Below, in pieces: positions 23,291-37,388 of a stretch of 64,000 nucleotides of DNA. The notes under the pieces are model-generated. The model saw only the letters and a list, made by a program, of their open reading frames with translations, did no database searches and had not been told where the DNA came from. The DNA is from Synaphobranchus kaupii. Its lineage: Eukaryota > Chordata > Actinopteri > Anguilliformes > Synaphobranchidae. Numbering within the stretch: the stretch's first letter is position 1; each line of letters opens with the position of its first letter. Made by a program: the position numbers and the translations under genes. The stretch covers positions 17,929,274-17,993,273 of the forward strand of contig CM056380.1 of the NCBI GenBank assembly GCA_029718625.1. Direction: 5' to 3'.

Positions 23291-24215
23291 CAGATCCTTT
23301 CCAAAAAATTAGAATATCATGGAAAAGTTGTTTTTTTTTCCATAATTCCATTCAAAAAGTGAAACTTTCATAGATTATAGATTCATTACACGCAAAGTGA
23401 AATATTTCTAGCCTTTATTTGTTTCATTTTTCATAATTTTGGCTTATAGCTCCAGAAAACCCCCAAAACAGTATTTCAAGAAATTAGAATAGTGTGTCGA
23501 AAATCAGCATTTACTTCAGTTATTTCAGAGAATGAATGTTTTAGACTGAGTGTCACACTCTAATCATCTAATTTACTCAAAACACCTGCAAAGTTTTTCT
23601 ACAGGTTTGTTGTTAAATTGGACAGGTATCTCAGTTTGGTTCAGTATGGGGAAGACTGCAGACTTGACAATTGGCCAGAAGACCATCATTGACACCCTCT
23701 AGAAGATGGGTAAGCCACAAAAGGTCATCGCTAAGGAGGCTGGCTGTTCACAGAGTGCAGTGTCCAAGCATATCAATAGAAAGTTTAGTGGAAGGGGAAA
23801 ATGTGGCAGGAGAAGGTGCACAAGCAAAAGAGATGACCGTAGGCTTCAGCGGATTGTCAAGCAAAGAGGATTCCAAAATTTGGCGGAGATGCAGAGGGAG
23901 TGGACTGAGGCTGGAGTCAGTGCTTCAAAAACCACCACGTACAGAGTGTAACACTCAGTCTAAAACATTCATTCTCTGAAATAACTGAAGTAAATGCTGA
24001 TTTTCGACACACTATTCTAATTTCTTGAAATACTGTTTTGGGGGTTTTCTGGAGCTATAAGCCCAAAATTATGAAAAATGAAACAAATAAAGGCTAGAAA
24101 TATTTCACTTTGTGTGTAATGAATCTATAATCTATGAAAGTTTAACTTTTTTAATGGAATTATGAAAAAAAAAAAAAACTTTTCCATGATATTCTAATTT
24201 TTTGGAAAGGATCTG
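23291..24215 (+). mobile_element. Tc1-like element with ~330-bp TIRs and transposase N-terminal remnant
   Basis: Ends CAGATCCTTTCCAAAAAATT and its inverse ..TTTTGGAAAGGATCTG. The long TIRs run to about 23620 and from about 23945. In the middle (23646-23951, plus) is the DNA-binding start of a Tc1-type transposase: MGKTADLT.., a stop at about 23700, then a helix-turn-helix (KEAGCSQSAVSKHI) and a GRR/RRRCTSKRDDR segment. The frame ends at 23951 where the right TIR begins, so the catalytic domain has been deleted. Confidence 0.88.
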
Positions 24216-26721
<2,506 letters not shown>

Positions 26722-27694
26722 CTGAGGAAACAGAGACAAAATTGATCAGCACTGCCACTGAGACAGCAATATATTCACAGTATTACCATAGATTATAAAG
26801 ACACACCAGATACCCAGCTCTGTGTTCTCAACATAGAAAGCTCTATCTACCTGCTATTGATGAGGACACATTACGATTTGACGAATCCTCTGAAAAATTC
26901 ATCAAAGGCCTTTACGGTGACCCGTATTTCTGATTTATTTCTTTTCTCTTCAAGGACTTGGGGGTTTGTGTCGATGATAAGAAAAGCATTACACAGTGAT
27001 AGTCTTTTTTTACTTATTTTAATCTTCAAAGTGATACAAGCAGGCAAGTAACAAAGATGCACAGGCATTGTCCTTTGCCCTCACTCCTCAAAATCTTTTC
27101 CCAGCGGAAGTCTAACTTCTCAGTCATAATCTCTGGACTGTGCGAGTTACAGTACAATACTGAGGCAATAGACAATCAGTAGTGTAATGCAGCGCTGAAA
27201 ACTGGGAGCAGAGCACCTGGTACCAAGCCATAAAATCTGCAGTATTACTGTCTACTCATCTACTTCTCATCTGAAATTCTTTGGCAACTGTCATTGACAT
27301 TCATACTCAAAGATTCCAAAAAAAAAACATAACTTCCATTTTTCACTGACAGTAATGGAATGGCACACACCGCTTTTAATTGACCCCAAAGATTTCAAGT
27401 AAATTACATTTATAATATAATAAAGTGTTTAATGATTTAGAACAAAAATGCTTGTGAAACACTGCTAAACCAGGCAGTTCTGTGTGGGGTTCCACAGTTT
27501 GAGTGTGGGGGCGGAGTGTACTCCACAGGGAATACAATACCTCTGATGCGCTCACAGATGACTGCATCCTAACCGTGACTGAACAAACATTACTGGACCA
27601 GGCTCTGGCCTACACCACCTTCCTAGTACCATATTCATGGAGGTGAGTGCTCCATATTTGTGGTGATTGATGTTATCTTACCCAACCCCCCCCC

Positions 27695-27740
<46 letters not shown>

Positions 27741-27927
27741 ACACACACACACTGTAAAACACTTTGTATCGTAAAAACGTCCTATAAGAATGAAATCCAT
27801 GATCCTGATGATTAGTATTATTTAAAAAATATATGTACCGGATGTTATAGGTTAGATGAGGATGGTGATGACAAGAATGTGTTTATATTATGATTATTAT
27901 AATTACTATAAATATTACTACTACTAC

Positions 27928-27960
<33 letters not shown>

Positions 27961-28286
27961 GTATGACACTTGTGATTAAAAGCATGGGACTCAGAGATTG
28001 GATCTCTGGTAAGGCTCTGGCTCTTCTGGAGATTTACATTTTGCATTTGGGTTGCTTGCCTGTGCCGTGTGCTTTTATTTGCGGATACGGTTTGATTTCA
28101 CGGAGCTCGGCCCACAGGAAGCTGTGAATACGTCATAGAGAGGCGCTGTGGTTTCTCCAGGAAGAAACTTTTTCTCCTCTACTTTGATTTATAGCCAAGT
28201 GATTGTTCACAGTGAACTGTGAGTGTAACCACTGCTGTTCCTTGTCAGAGCCATTCTGTTTCATACTTCATAAATCATAGAAAGAA
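26722..28286. other. Probable nxph4 intron/5' region with simple repeats
   Basis: C-tract and (CA)n at 27686-27752, (TAA)n near 27925-27960. No signal-peptide exon identified. Confidence 0.5.
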
Positions 28287-28580
28287 CACACAGACATACA
28301 CCCACACACACTGAAATGCTTACACACACATGCGCACACCCACACACACGCACACACACACACGCGCACACTCACACGCTCACATGCATACACACACATG
28401 CACACACACACACACACACACACAGACAGACACCCACACGCGTGCATATACACACCCAAATGCTTACACACACGTACACACCGACATGCACACACAACAC
28501 ACATGCACACACACCTGCACACGCATACACACACACAAACACACCCCTACACACATGCACACGCACACACACACACACGC
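28287..28580. repeat. Imperfect (CA)n-rich tract
   Basis: About 290 bp of CA repeats broken by TG, CG and CC. The open frames across it are simple-sequence artefacts. Confidence 0.95.
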
Positions 28581-29630
28581 ACTGCAGTTTGTGTATCATC
28601 ATGCAGACCACAGTGTCCTCCTGAATAAGTTGCATGGACAGCTATGTGCCAGAACTACTCACATACACATTCATCAATCACTGAAACCAATGACAAATTC
28701 ATTCCTCCATTTATTCTGCTATTAATCAATAAGATTGTTAAAGCATTCCACCATTAATTTATCTGCCAATTTCTGTGGTCAGTCAGATACATGCCCCTCG
28801 GTGGAATATTAAGCTGGAATGATTGAGGTGAATTAATTGCAAAAGCATTGATTTAAAAAAAAGGAACTAATGAATTACTATGCATTGATGAATGACTGTA
28901 TGAAGGGCTGGGGGTGAAAAAATTTAATTTCTTCATGGAAAAAAAGTGCTGCTGGCATCTAAAATGAAAAAAATAAGGCACAAATATGTTGGATATGTGC
29001 CGTATGCATAATTGGGGCTGCTGAGCTCACAGCAGATGAAAGGTTAAAGAAACATGTTGTCCCGAGCTTCCGGTGTGAGTGAGAGTAGCGAGGCACCTGC
29101 AGACTGGCTTGTGCTGAGAGGCGCGGCAGGGAGGCCTGCCTGTACGGCACTAGCGTAGCCATCTGTCCCGCGATCGTACGCCTGGCGGGGACGCCGGACA
29201 CGCTGAGCCTGGGCCGGCCGGACTCTCCGTCCCCGCTGTCGAGCTCGCTGACCTCTCACCTCCTCTCTCCTCGCGAGTACAGTTTCAGGGTCATTACAGA
29301 CTCCTAGCACGCCTATCACATCCCCAAGTCAGCGCAACGCCAAATTAATTCACAGCGCAATGCTGGCTGTTAATCCAACTCCAGCAGAGATGAAATGAGG
29401 GTTTAAATGTACTGTTTGCCTTTTTTTCTCCCCTTTCTCTCCAATTTACAAAGCCCTGTCACATTTAGTCACCTGCGTCACCTGCTGCGACCTCCGCTAT
29501 GGATTTGGTAGAGGGCGGATAAGCGTGAGCTCTCCTCTGAAGCATATGATGTCACCGGCCACTTCTTATCACGCTATGACTCGCAAGTCGGGCTCGCAGA
29601 CATGCGGCCGCAGACGCCACCGACACCGCC
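28581..29630. other. Non-coding interval with a GC-rich island
   Basis: About 29050-29290 is GC-rich with CpGs and open in more than one frame on both strands. No family recognised and no convincing splice-bounded exon. About 29420-29630 may be a dispersed repeat that leads into the minisatellite. Confidence 0.4.
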
Positions 29631-30690
29631 CGGATACCACGGGGCCCATCCGCACACTGGAACAGTGCTTTAACAGATACCAGACCATGGGGCCCATCCA
29701 CACACTGGAACAGAGCTTTAACAGATACCAGACCATGGGGTCCATCCACACACTGGAGCAGTGCCTTAACAGATACCAGACCATGGGGCCCATCCACACA
29801 CTGGAACAGTGCCTTAACAGATACCAGACCGTGGGGCCCATCCGCACCCTGGAACAGTGCCTTAACAGATACCAGACCGTGGGGCCCATCCGCACCCTGG
29901 AACAGTGCCTTAACAGATACCAGACTGTGGGGCCCATCCACACACTGGAACAGTGCCTTAACAGATACCAGACCATGGGGCCCATCCACACACTGGAACA
30001 GTGCCTTAACAGATACCAGACCATGGGGCCCATCCACACACTGGAACAGTGCCTTAACAGATACCAGACTGTGGGGCCCATCCACACACTGGAACAGTGC
30101 CTTAACAGATACCAGACTGTGGGGGCCCATCCACACACTGGAACAGTACCTTAACAGATACCAGACCATGGGGCCCATTCACACACTGGAACAGTGCCTT
30201 AACAGATACCAGACCATGGGGCCCATCCACACACTGGAACAGTGCCTTAACAGATACCAGACCGTGGGGCCCATCCACACACTGGAACAGTGCCTTAACA
30301 GATACCAGACCATGGGGCCCATCCACACACTGGAACAGTGCCTTAACAGATACCAGACCATGGGGCCCATCCACACACTGGAACAGTGCCTTAACCGATA
30401 CCAGACTGTGGGGCCCATCCGCACACTGGAACAGCACCTTAACAGATACCAGACCATGGTGCCCATTCACACACTGGAACAGTGCCTTAACAGATACCAG
30501 ATTGTGGGGCCCATCCGCACACTGGAACAGTACCTTAACAGATACCAGACCATGGGGCCCATTCACACACTGGAACAGTGCCTTAACAGATACCAGATTG
30601 TGGGGCCCATCCACACACTGGAACAGTCCCTTAACAGATAACTGACTGTGGGACCCATCCACACACTGCAACAGTGCCTTAACAGATACC
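29631..30690. repeat. 48-bp minisatellite, array B (about 22 copies)
   Basis: Same 48-bp unit and same variant positions as array A at 1-604. Flanks of the two arrays share nothing obvious. As in array A, the 16-codon period leaves long repetitive open frames on both strands. The right end decays: AACTGACTGTGGG near 30640, then one last copy to 30690. Confidence 0.97.
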
Positions 30691-33299
30691 AGGCATATCT
30701 GTTTCAAAATCATACATGCAGTACAGTGTCTACTGCTCAGCAAAGTGTCTAACTTTTGCATTCAACAGCAAAACTCGTTTTTACACGATTGCCGAGCAAC
30801 TACACCGCAAAACGATGGCGGCAGTTCAACAGTGCAATCGAGGTAACTGGTTACACTTTGTGGATTTATACATTGCTACGACAGCACCCTGACTGTTTCC
30901 CCAAGAAAGGGCGAACATTTCCAATGTCGTTCACGTCTCTCTCTCCCTTTTCCCTCAGGGGCAGGGGGCCCTCTCTCTTTCTGAGGGGCCGTAATAAAAA
31001 AAGAAAGAAAAACGATTTAACGACGCACTCTTTCTCAGTACGAGTGGTAAGCAGAGCTGGCTTTCCAGCGGACTGGACTCTCTGCTTGAGCAAGCCTCCA
31101 GACCATAGACTCCAGACTATTATTCAGTTTTCTTGGGCACACAACCCAGACAGTATATCAATCAATCGTGACTTCAGTGTCTTGCATTCAATGTTTCTTT
31201 TTTCTTTTTTTTTTGGCAGGCTCAGGCACATCTCCACACCCTTTTGGAAAATGCGTTTGAGAATGCATTTCACCACGGAGCGCTGTTCATTTACTTTGAT
31301 CACAGCTTGAGGATATTTGAGACAGATTCAATCTAGTCGCTGCACCTTCGAAGCACCTAATTTATATATCTGACCAAAGTGCAGACCACAAATGGAGATT
31401 AGCCGTGTCGCTAAAATGCCCTGTTGACAGAATTGCTGATATACTTGCTCTGCCTTGTACTGTTTAACTAGACATAATAAAAAAATAATAAATAAAAAAT
31501 AATGAATAATGAATAAAATTAACTGCCAGTATGTAAGAATGCTGCTGCCAGAGTGTGTATTGTCAGAACTGACATAAAGTGATTTACAATTAAATTTTAA
31601 TTTTTGTTACATCAGGCACAAAACCTGACGGAGAGCTTATTCATGAATCCTGAAAGGTCATTTTCAATACTTGTAACCACACAGGTTTCACAAGTTTCTT
31701 GTTCATCCAAAATATAGTTAAATCAGTAAATTTTACAAGCCGATGCCAGAGGTTCTCAACCTTTTCAGGCACACCCAGCCAGGCTCAAAGGCATCCAGAG
31801 AACCGCCATCATAAGTTAAAAAGGGTTATATTACATAGTTATATTTAAAAGAAATAACTGTCTTACATTTTGAAATATTTTCCGAAATATATATATATAT
31901 ATTATATAGACAAGACATTGCATATCAAGTCTGGCCAGGGACCCTCTACAGTACCTTTTAGGACCCCCTGTTGAAATCTCAGGGCTCAGACCAATACACC
32001 CATTCATAACGCTCACTACTAAGTACAAACTCCCACAGAACCGCCTCCCGCATAAGCCACCTACCGGATTCGCCCTCATTTAAATGTCAATGTCAATTTC
32101 TAATCGAGATTGACGGCCTGGCGAAGTTCCAACTTTAACCCGAGGGCAGTATATTATTATCTTACGCTCTCTCTGTGCTAGCTCGGGCTACAGGACCTCC
32201 CCCTGCTGGATGTGATTGGTTGTCTATGTACCCCGCACTGTGGAATAGGCTACTGGAGAAAATGGAACCAAAACAGTTGGTGGAATGAATTTGTTTTCAT
32301 ATTTTGAATCCGCGTAAACTGCCATATGCTTATTTCCATTTTTAACTGGTTTTGTCTATGGCCTCTGGTCCCATTGAGGGCGTTTATGTGGGAGTACTAT
32401 CCGCTTCGATGTTATAGGCCTACTTTCTCAGGCAATGCATATGCTAGCGACCCAATGTCAAACTCAAATAAACTGTAACTGACCGGTTTATGATTTAACT
32501 CTGTGATCTCTACGTATATTTGGGTTTGTCTGTAGCCTATTGTTTTAATGTCTGAATATAATGTTATGCTAATTGAATCCCCTTGAGATATTATGCACGA
32601 TTAACTTACTTCATTGATAATGCTAGTGCTCTGATAAAATGAAAAACAAAATTCCCCGTAAATATAATGACCAAACTTGTTTGCGGGCAGAATTATCTTC
32701 TCTTGCTGTAATGCCAGTGTTTTAGAAAGATCTCAGAATGGATAAGGCCTACTCAGCGTTCCTTTAACTCTGTTAGAACTAAATGTGCTCTTTCAGAGTT
32801 AACTTAGCACTCAACATTTTACTGTCAAAGGTTTCCTTAGAAAACGTAGGCTACAGCGCGATGCTAATTCCAGTGGAAACCTTTTGTATTCCTGAAGCCA
32901 TTGATTTTCCTTCCAAAAAGTTCTATGCCTGTGTCAGTGTTTATAATTGAAAAAAAATTTTTTTGCATGTCACAAATATTAAATACAAGTAACTGGCCAG
33001 AGGGAATATTATTTGCCTTTTAAAGTTGTATGATATCGGCTACCCCTGAAACTCGATCCTTTTGAAAATTCAGTGCACCAGACTGCCTCTTCTTCAGTCT
33101 GTGCAGTATGTGGTGTATGTGTTTGTGTAATTACTTTGCAGTGGTCCTGTGCAGAGCTCCCAGTGACAGGTTCATTGGAGTGATCCATATGTTATTCCAA
33201 ACACAAAAGTATTAAAACCGCGACCTTTCACAGCTAATCATGAAATAAAGCTTCCGCTGCGACGTGCCGTTTCCCTATCGCCGCGCTTTCCGTTTTTTA
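30691..33299. other. Non-coding interval
   Basis: A 184-codon open frame at 30756-31310 (plus) has no recognisable domain. About 31745-31985 looks like a dispersed fish repeat (GAGGTTCTCAACCTTTTC and GGGACCCTCTACAG motifs). Nothing else supportable. Confidence 0.45.
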
Positions 33300-34130
33300 G
33301 CAGCGGGAGAATACGATGGGCCTGATTGGGAGCTGAAGACGGAGAGCCTTTCCCAGTCAGATCCTGTATACATATGTATGACGTGGAGAGAATTTAATAT
33401 GAGGGAATGAGATTTCGGGACATGGGGGAGAAAGAGATCCGGGGGGAAACGTTATTACCGGGGAGAAGAGAAGAGAAAATGCACGCCGTCTCATGGCATT
33501 GGAAACATTAATAATATTTTAACCTCATTTGGCTGTCCGTGAGCACACAGCGTTTACAGGCTGCTGAAACGGGGCGAGAGCTAAGCGCGTACGGTTAGAA
33601 GCTGCTGGGAACGGCGATCGAAGGAGACACCTGTCAAAAGAGCGGCCGCCGGAGGAACGCCGGACGTCCGCCGCCTGCCCGACGGGAGGGGGTCAGACAT
33701 CCGCCAAAACCGCGGCTCCCGCTTCAACGCCCACGGACAACATCAAGATGCCTTTTCATCCTTGGGACGGATTGGACCAATAATCAATAATCTTCTCTGT
33801 AGACGATCCTGTTGCCAATAACGCTCACCCGAATGTTTACTCACTTGCTACTTCTACAAGAGTTTGATGGAAGCCGGGGGAGACAGTCCGCTGGACACGA
33901 TTTTCCCGGGGGGGAATAATCTCCGTTCCGGGGGCAGTCACCCCACAGGCGCTCCAAGGCTCATCGTTTGTCTAATTGGAGTTTTATTTGGGACAATCAA
34001 TCCCTCTCTATCTTTGCCGCGGCTTTTTTCCCAACGCCCTCCGCTTCTGCGGCATCGATCAGCTGTCGCTGGGGAAATTCAGATGGTGAATTTAGTGGCT
34101 CCCGCGCTGGACATGGCCTGATGTAGCGTA
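33300..34130 (+). other. GC-rich segment with possible first coding exon (33864-34121)
   Basis: CpG-rich sequence, much of it non-repetitive. An ATG at 33864 opens 85 codons: a polar start, a hydrophobic stretch (LIVCLIGVLFGTI, about residues 33-45) that could act as a signal anchor, then a proline/leucine/arginine-rich end and a stop at 34119-34121. A GTGAAT at about 34086 might be a donor. I do not recognise the protein. A 5' UTR with an upstream open frame is equally possible. Confidence 0.25.
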
Positions 34131-34346
34131 GAACTACAGTTTGATTACAGCAGCTGCGTGCTTACACAGCATCTTCTGCTGACATCCAGGATGAGACGTT
34201 TACATTTTTATACTGCTTTTGATGCTGTGGAAATACTTTGTGTGTGTGTGTGTGCGTGTGTGTGTGCTTGTGGGAAGGGGGGGGCGTGCAAGCAAACAAA
34301 GACACTAAGGTGGGCCATGCGCGCTCACACACACAGCCAGAGAGGC

Positions 34347-34960
34347 CTTATCACAGGGGTGGCCAATCTTGTCTAAAAAAGGTGTGGGTGCAGGTTTTAT
34401 CTGAAAAGGGCCGGTGTGTGAGCAGGTTTTATCTGAAAAGGGCCGGTGTGTGTGCAGGTTTTATCTGAGAAGGGTCAGTGTGTATGCAGGTTTTATCTGA
34501 AAAGGGCCGGTGTGTGTGCAGGTTTTATCTGAGAAGGGTCAATGTGTGAGCAGGTTTTATCTGAAAAGGGTCAATGTGTGAGCAGGTTTTATCTGAAAAG
34601 GGCCGGTGTGTGTGCAGGTTTTATCTGAGAAGGGTCGGTGTGTGTGCAGGTTTTATCTGAAAAGGGCCGGTGTGTGAGCAGCTTTTATCTGAAAAGGGCC
34701 GGTGTGTGAGCAGCTTTTATCTGAAAAGGGCCGGTGTGTGAGCAGCTTTTATCTGAAAAGGGCCGGTGTGTGAGCAGCTTTTATCTGAAAAGGGCCGGTG
34801 TGTGAGCAGCTTTTATCTGAAAAGGGCCAGCCCTTGTTTTTCTTTCTCCCAGTTAATTAGCTGAACAATGAGTGCTACTGATTGGCCAGACTGTCTACAC
34901 ACCTGACTCCCAGGTAAAGGGAGGGTGGAAAACCAGCAGTTCCCGACCCTTGAGGGCCGT
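34347..34960. repeat. Dispersed repeat with an internal 32-bp VNTR
   Basis: Starts with a fish dispersed-repeat motif (CAGGGGTGGCCAATCTTGTC) and ends with AACCAGCAGTTCCCGACCC. Between about 34374 and 34830 is a 32-bp unit (CAGGTTTTATCTGAAAAGGG then CCGGTGTGTGAG) in about 14 copies. Units toward the right all read AGCAGCTTTT instead of AGCAGGTTTT, so that block probably expanded last. Confidence 0.85.
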
Positions 34961-37388
34961 GATTTGAGTAACAGGGCCTTGCCCTGAATCATGAACAACC
35001 TCAGTATTCAGCTGCACAAATATCTAACGATGTAACCGGCCCTGGACAAGGATGCTAGCAAAGCCCTGGATCATGTGATTGATTTACCAGAATTCACCAG
35101 GTGCGATGGGGGCGATTGCAGCAATTCTCAGGCACACTCAGTCTTTACGAAGGGTCACGGAAATACGCAGAGAACACATTCATTCTCTGACAATGATCGC
35201 GTAATAAATAAAGTATTTCTTCTTTGAAGAAACGGCGAGCCAAAAATGACATTTAATTACAGAGAGCAAAATAAAGCCCACAGGAACAGAGATAAACTGT
35301 GTAGACTAGGAAGAGAGAGGGAGAGAGAGGGAGAGAGAGAGAGAAATAGGGGGAAAAGAAGACAGTAAAACTGATTTGGCAGTCTGGTGGCGTCCGCTGG
35401 ATTATCATGAAAATGAAAGCTACTGACTCAGGGAGTATCACACACAGAGGAAACGGAGCCACGTCAGATAAGGTTGCGAGGGGGACGGAGGGAGAGAAAG
35501 ACAGGAAGAGGAGAAGAGAGGCAGGAGACAGGATGAGAGAGCAAACACAGAGCGGCGAGAAAGGGCCTCTCGCTGAACGACTGCACCCCCTTTGTTTAAA
35601 ATAAATTACCGCTGGCAACAAATCGATCAAGGGAAACGGAGCCCGTTGGAACACGGGCTAAAGCGGATATTACCGGGCGTGGTTTGCATAATTCCCGCTG
35701 TCGGCTCTCAGGTGTATGGCGAATCGCTGTGCAAACAAACATCACCTGTTCCACAGTGTTCAATGTGCATTGTGTGTGTGTTACTGTGAGTGTATGCAAT
35801 AGCCTACGCCGCCCGCCATGGTCCTTTCATGAGAGGATGAGCTGAACGGCCTGTCCCCGTCAATATGTTTTCCTATTTCTGGTATTATGTGTTTCTACAT
35901 ATTTCGATTATTCTTTGGAGGAATCCAAATTAATGACTTTTTGTAGAGAACAAGTTTTGAAGTCTACTACTGAATCATCTTCTACGATAAGTAGGATCGA
36001 TGGGTACCTTGTACTAGATAAAATGAGATACCTCATTTACACAGTAAAATGCTGTGTCAGGTCAATGCTACCAGAGTTTATTCGTTTTTATTTAGGGGAA
36101 CATATGTACACTTATCAGAGTACAATCTTCTCTTAGTTGATTTAACACCGAAAATTTTGAAAAGCTGAGGCATGTTTAATAAATATAAATAACTTCCTTT
36201 ATTCAAATAAATATAAATAACTTCCTTTATTCACCACACTGTTTAACTGGTATGTTGTAGAATACTCTACAGCCAGGCACGTTTAACCTACCGCCTGAAA
36301 TAACACAATTGCATTATCCTTCAGGATAAGTTCAATTTCCATGGAAGACAGTAGGCAGAGATGACGGTTGTAAAAACTCACTCTAAGAGATATATCTTAT
36401 CTCGGTCATACAGGAAGATATTCCAGGCTTTTCCAGCTGAATTTACCAGTATCTAATCAGTGTTCTTCAAAAATGCCTTTTATCCTTTGCAGATTATTGA
36501 TGTTGAATTTGTGTGACAATCTTTAATACATACTTGTGAAAATTGTTTTAAGAAATTCATCTCACATTCTTGAGCATGAAATACAAATTTATTTGGCATT
36601 GCTATGATTATACTCCTCTTTTGAGGAGGCATGAAGGAAATATCAGCTGCCTCAAGTGACTAAAGTTGGCCAAAATAAATGAAACCTTGACTAAATTATT
36701 TCAGGTAGATTTAGGAAGCGTCTAAAGATTATTTTTTATTGCAAACCCCAATCAATTCAGTTGATCATAGACAGAAAACTTCATTTTCTATGGCTAAAAT
36801 CATTTTAACCATCACAATTATTCAAGTTCTGAACTGAAAGATACGTGCTATTCAAAGCATAAAGAAATCTAAATAAAAACATAAATGTCTACATCAGTGG
36901 TTACTAAAGTTCCATCTAATGAAACGACAAATTGTATAGGATCCTTCCCATGTATGTTAAAGTGTGGGATTATGTGCACTTATGTACAGTGCATGTAAGG
37001 GGTGTTCAATTTACCTGGTGTGGTGTCCCAGTTAAATTATAATTTATACCAGAAACCCCTGATCTAACTGACAATACAGAACTATTACCCAACAGACTTA
37101 TTTTTTAGGTTAATTCACAATTTGTCAGTAGAATGACATTTTTACAAATTAATGCAGAAATACACATACACGCATACACACACATAAACGCAAATTTAAT
37201 TGCAGTTTCTTGTGCAGTAGTTTGGTGCCATTGGAAAATGTGAGTGGTCACATTGAGGCGTTCAGCACTGGTGCCAAACCACACTGACCGAGAGGACAAA
37301 CACCCTTGGTCTACTGTATCTCTAGCCTTGCTCTGGCAGTGCATTGGGCAACCAGAGATAGAGAATGTCATGGTTTATGACCTTTTTT
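34961..37388. other. Non-coding interval
   Basis: A (GA)-rich tract near 35303-35350. A 23-bp direct repeat (TAAATATAAATAACTTCC..) near 36179-36230. No gene recognised. Confidence 0.55.

Noticed and set aside
28268..28725. Histidine/threonine- and cysteine/valine-rich frames
   Set aside because: Translations of CA/GT simple repeats, as also at 10922-11340 and 53757-54507.
29044..29319. GC-rich open frames as a coding exon
   Set aside because: Two or three frames are open on both strands, as GC-rich DNA often is; no conserved motif and no convincing acceptor/donor pair.
29525..30761. Long repetitive frames of 16-residue repeats on both strands
   Set aside because: Product of the 48-bp minisatellite period; equal openness on both strands and no flanking exon structure.
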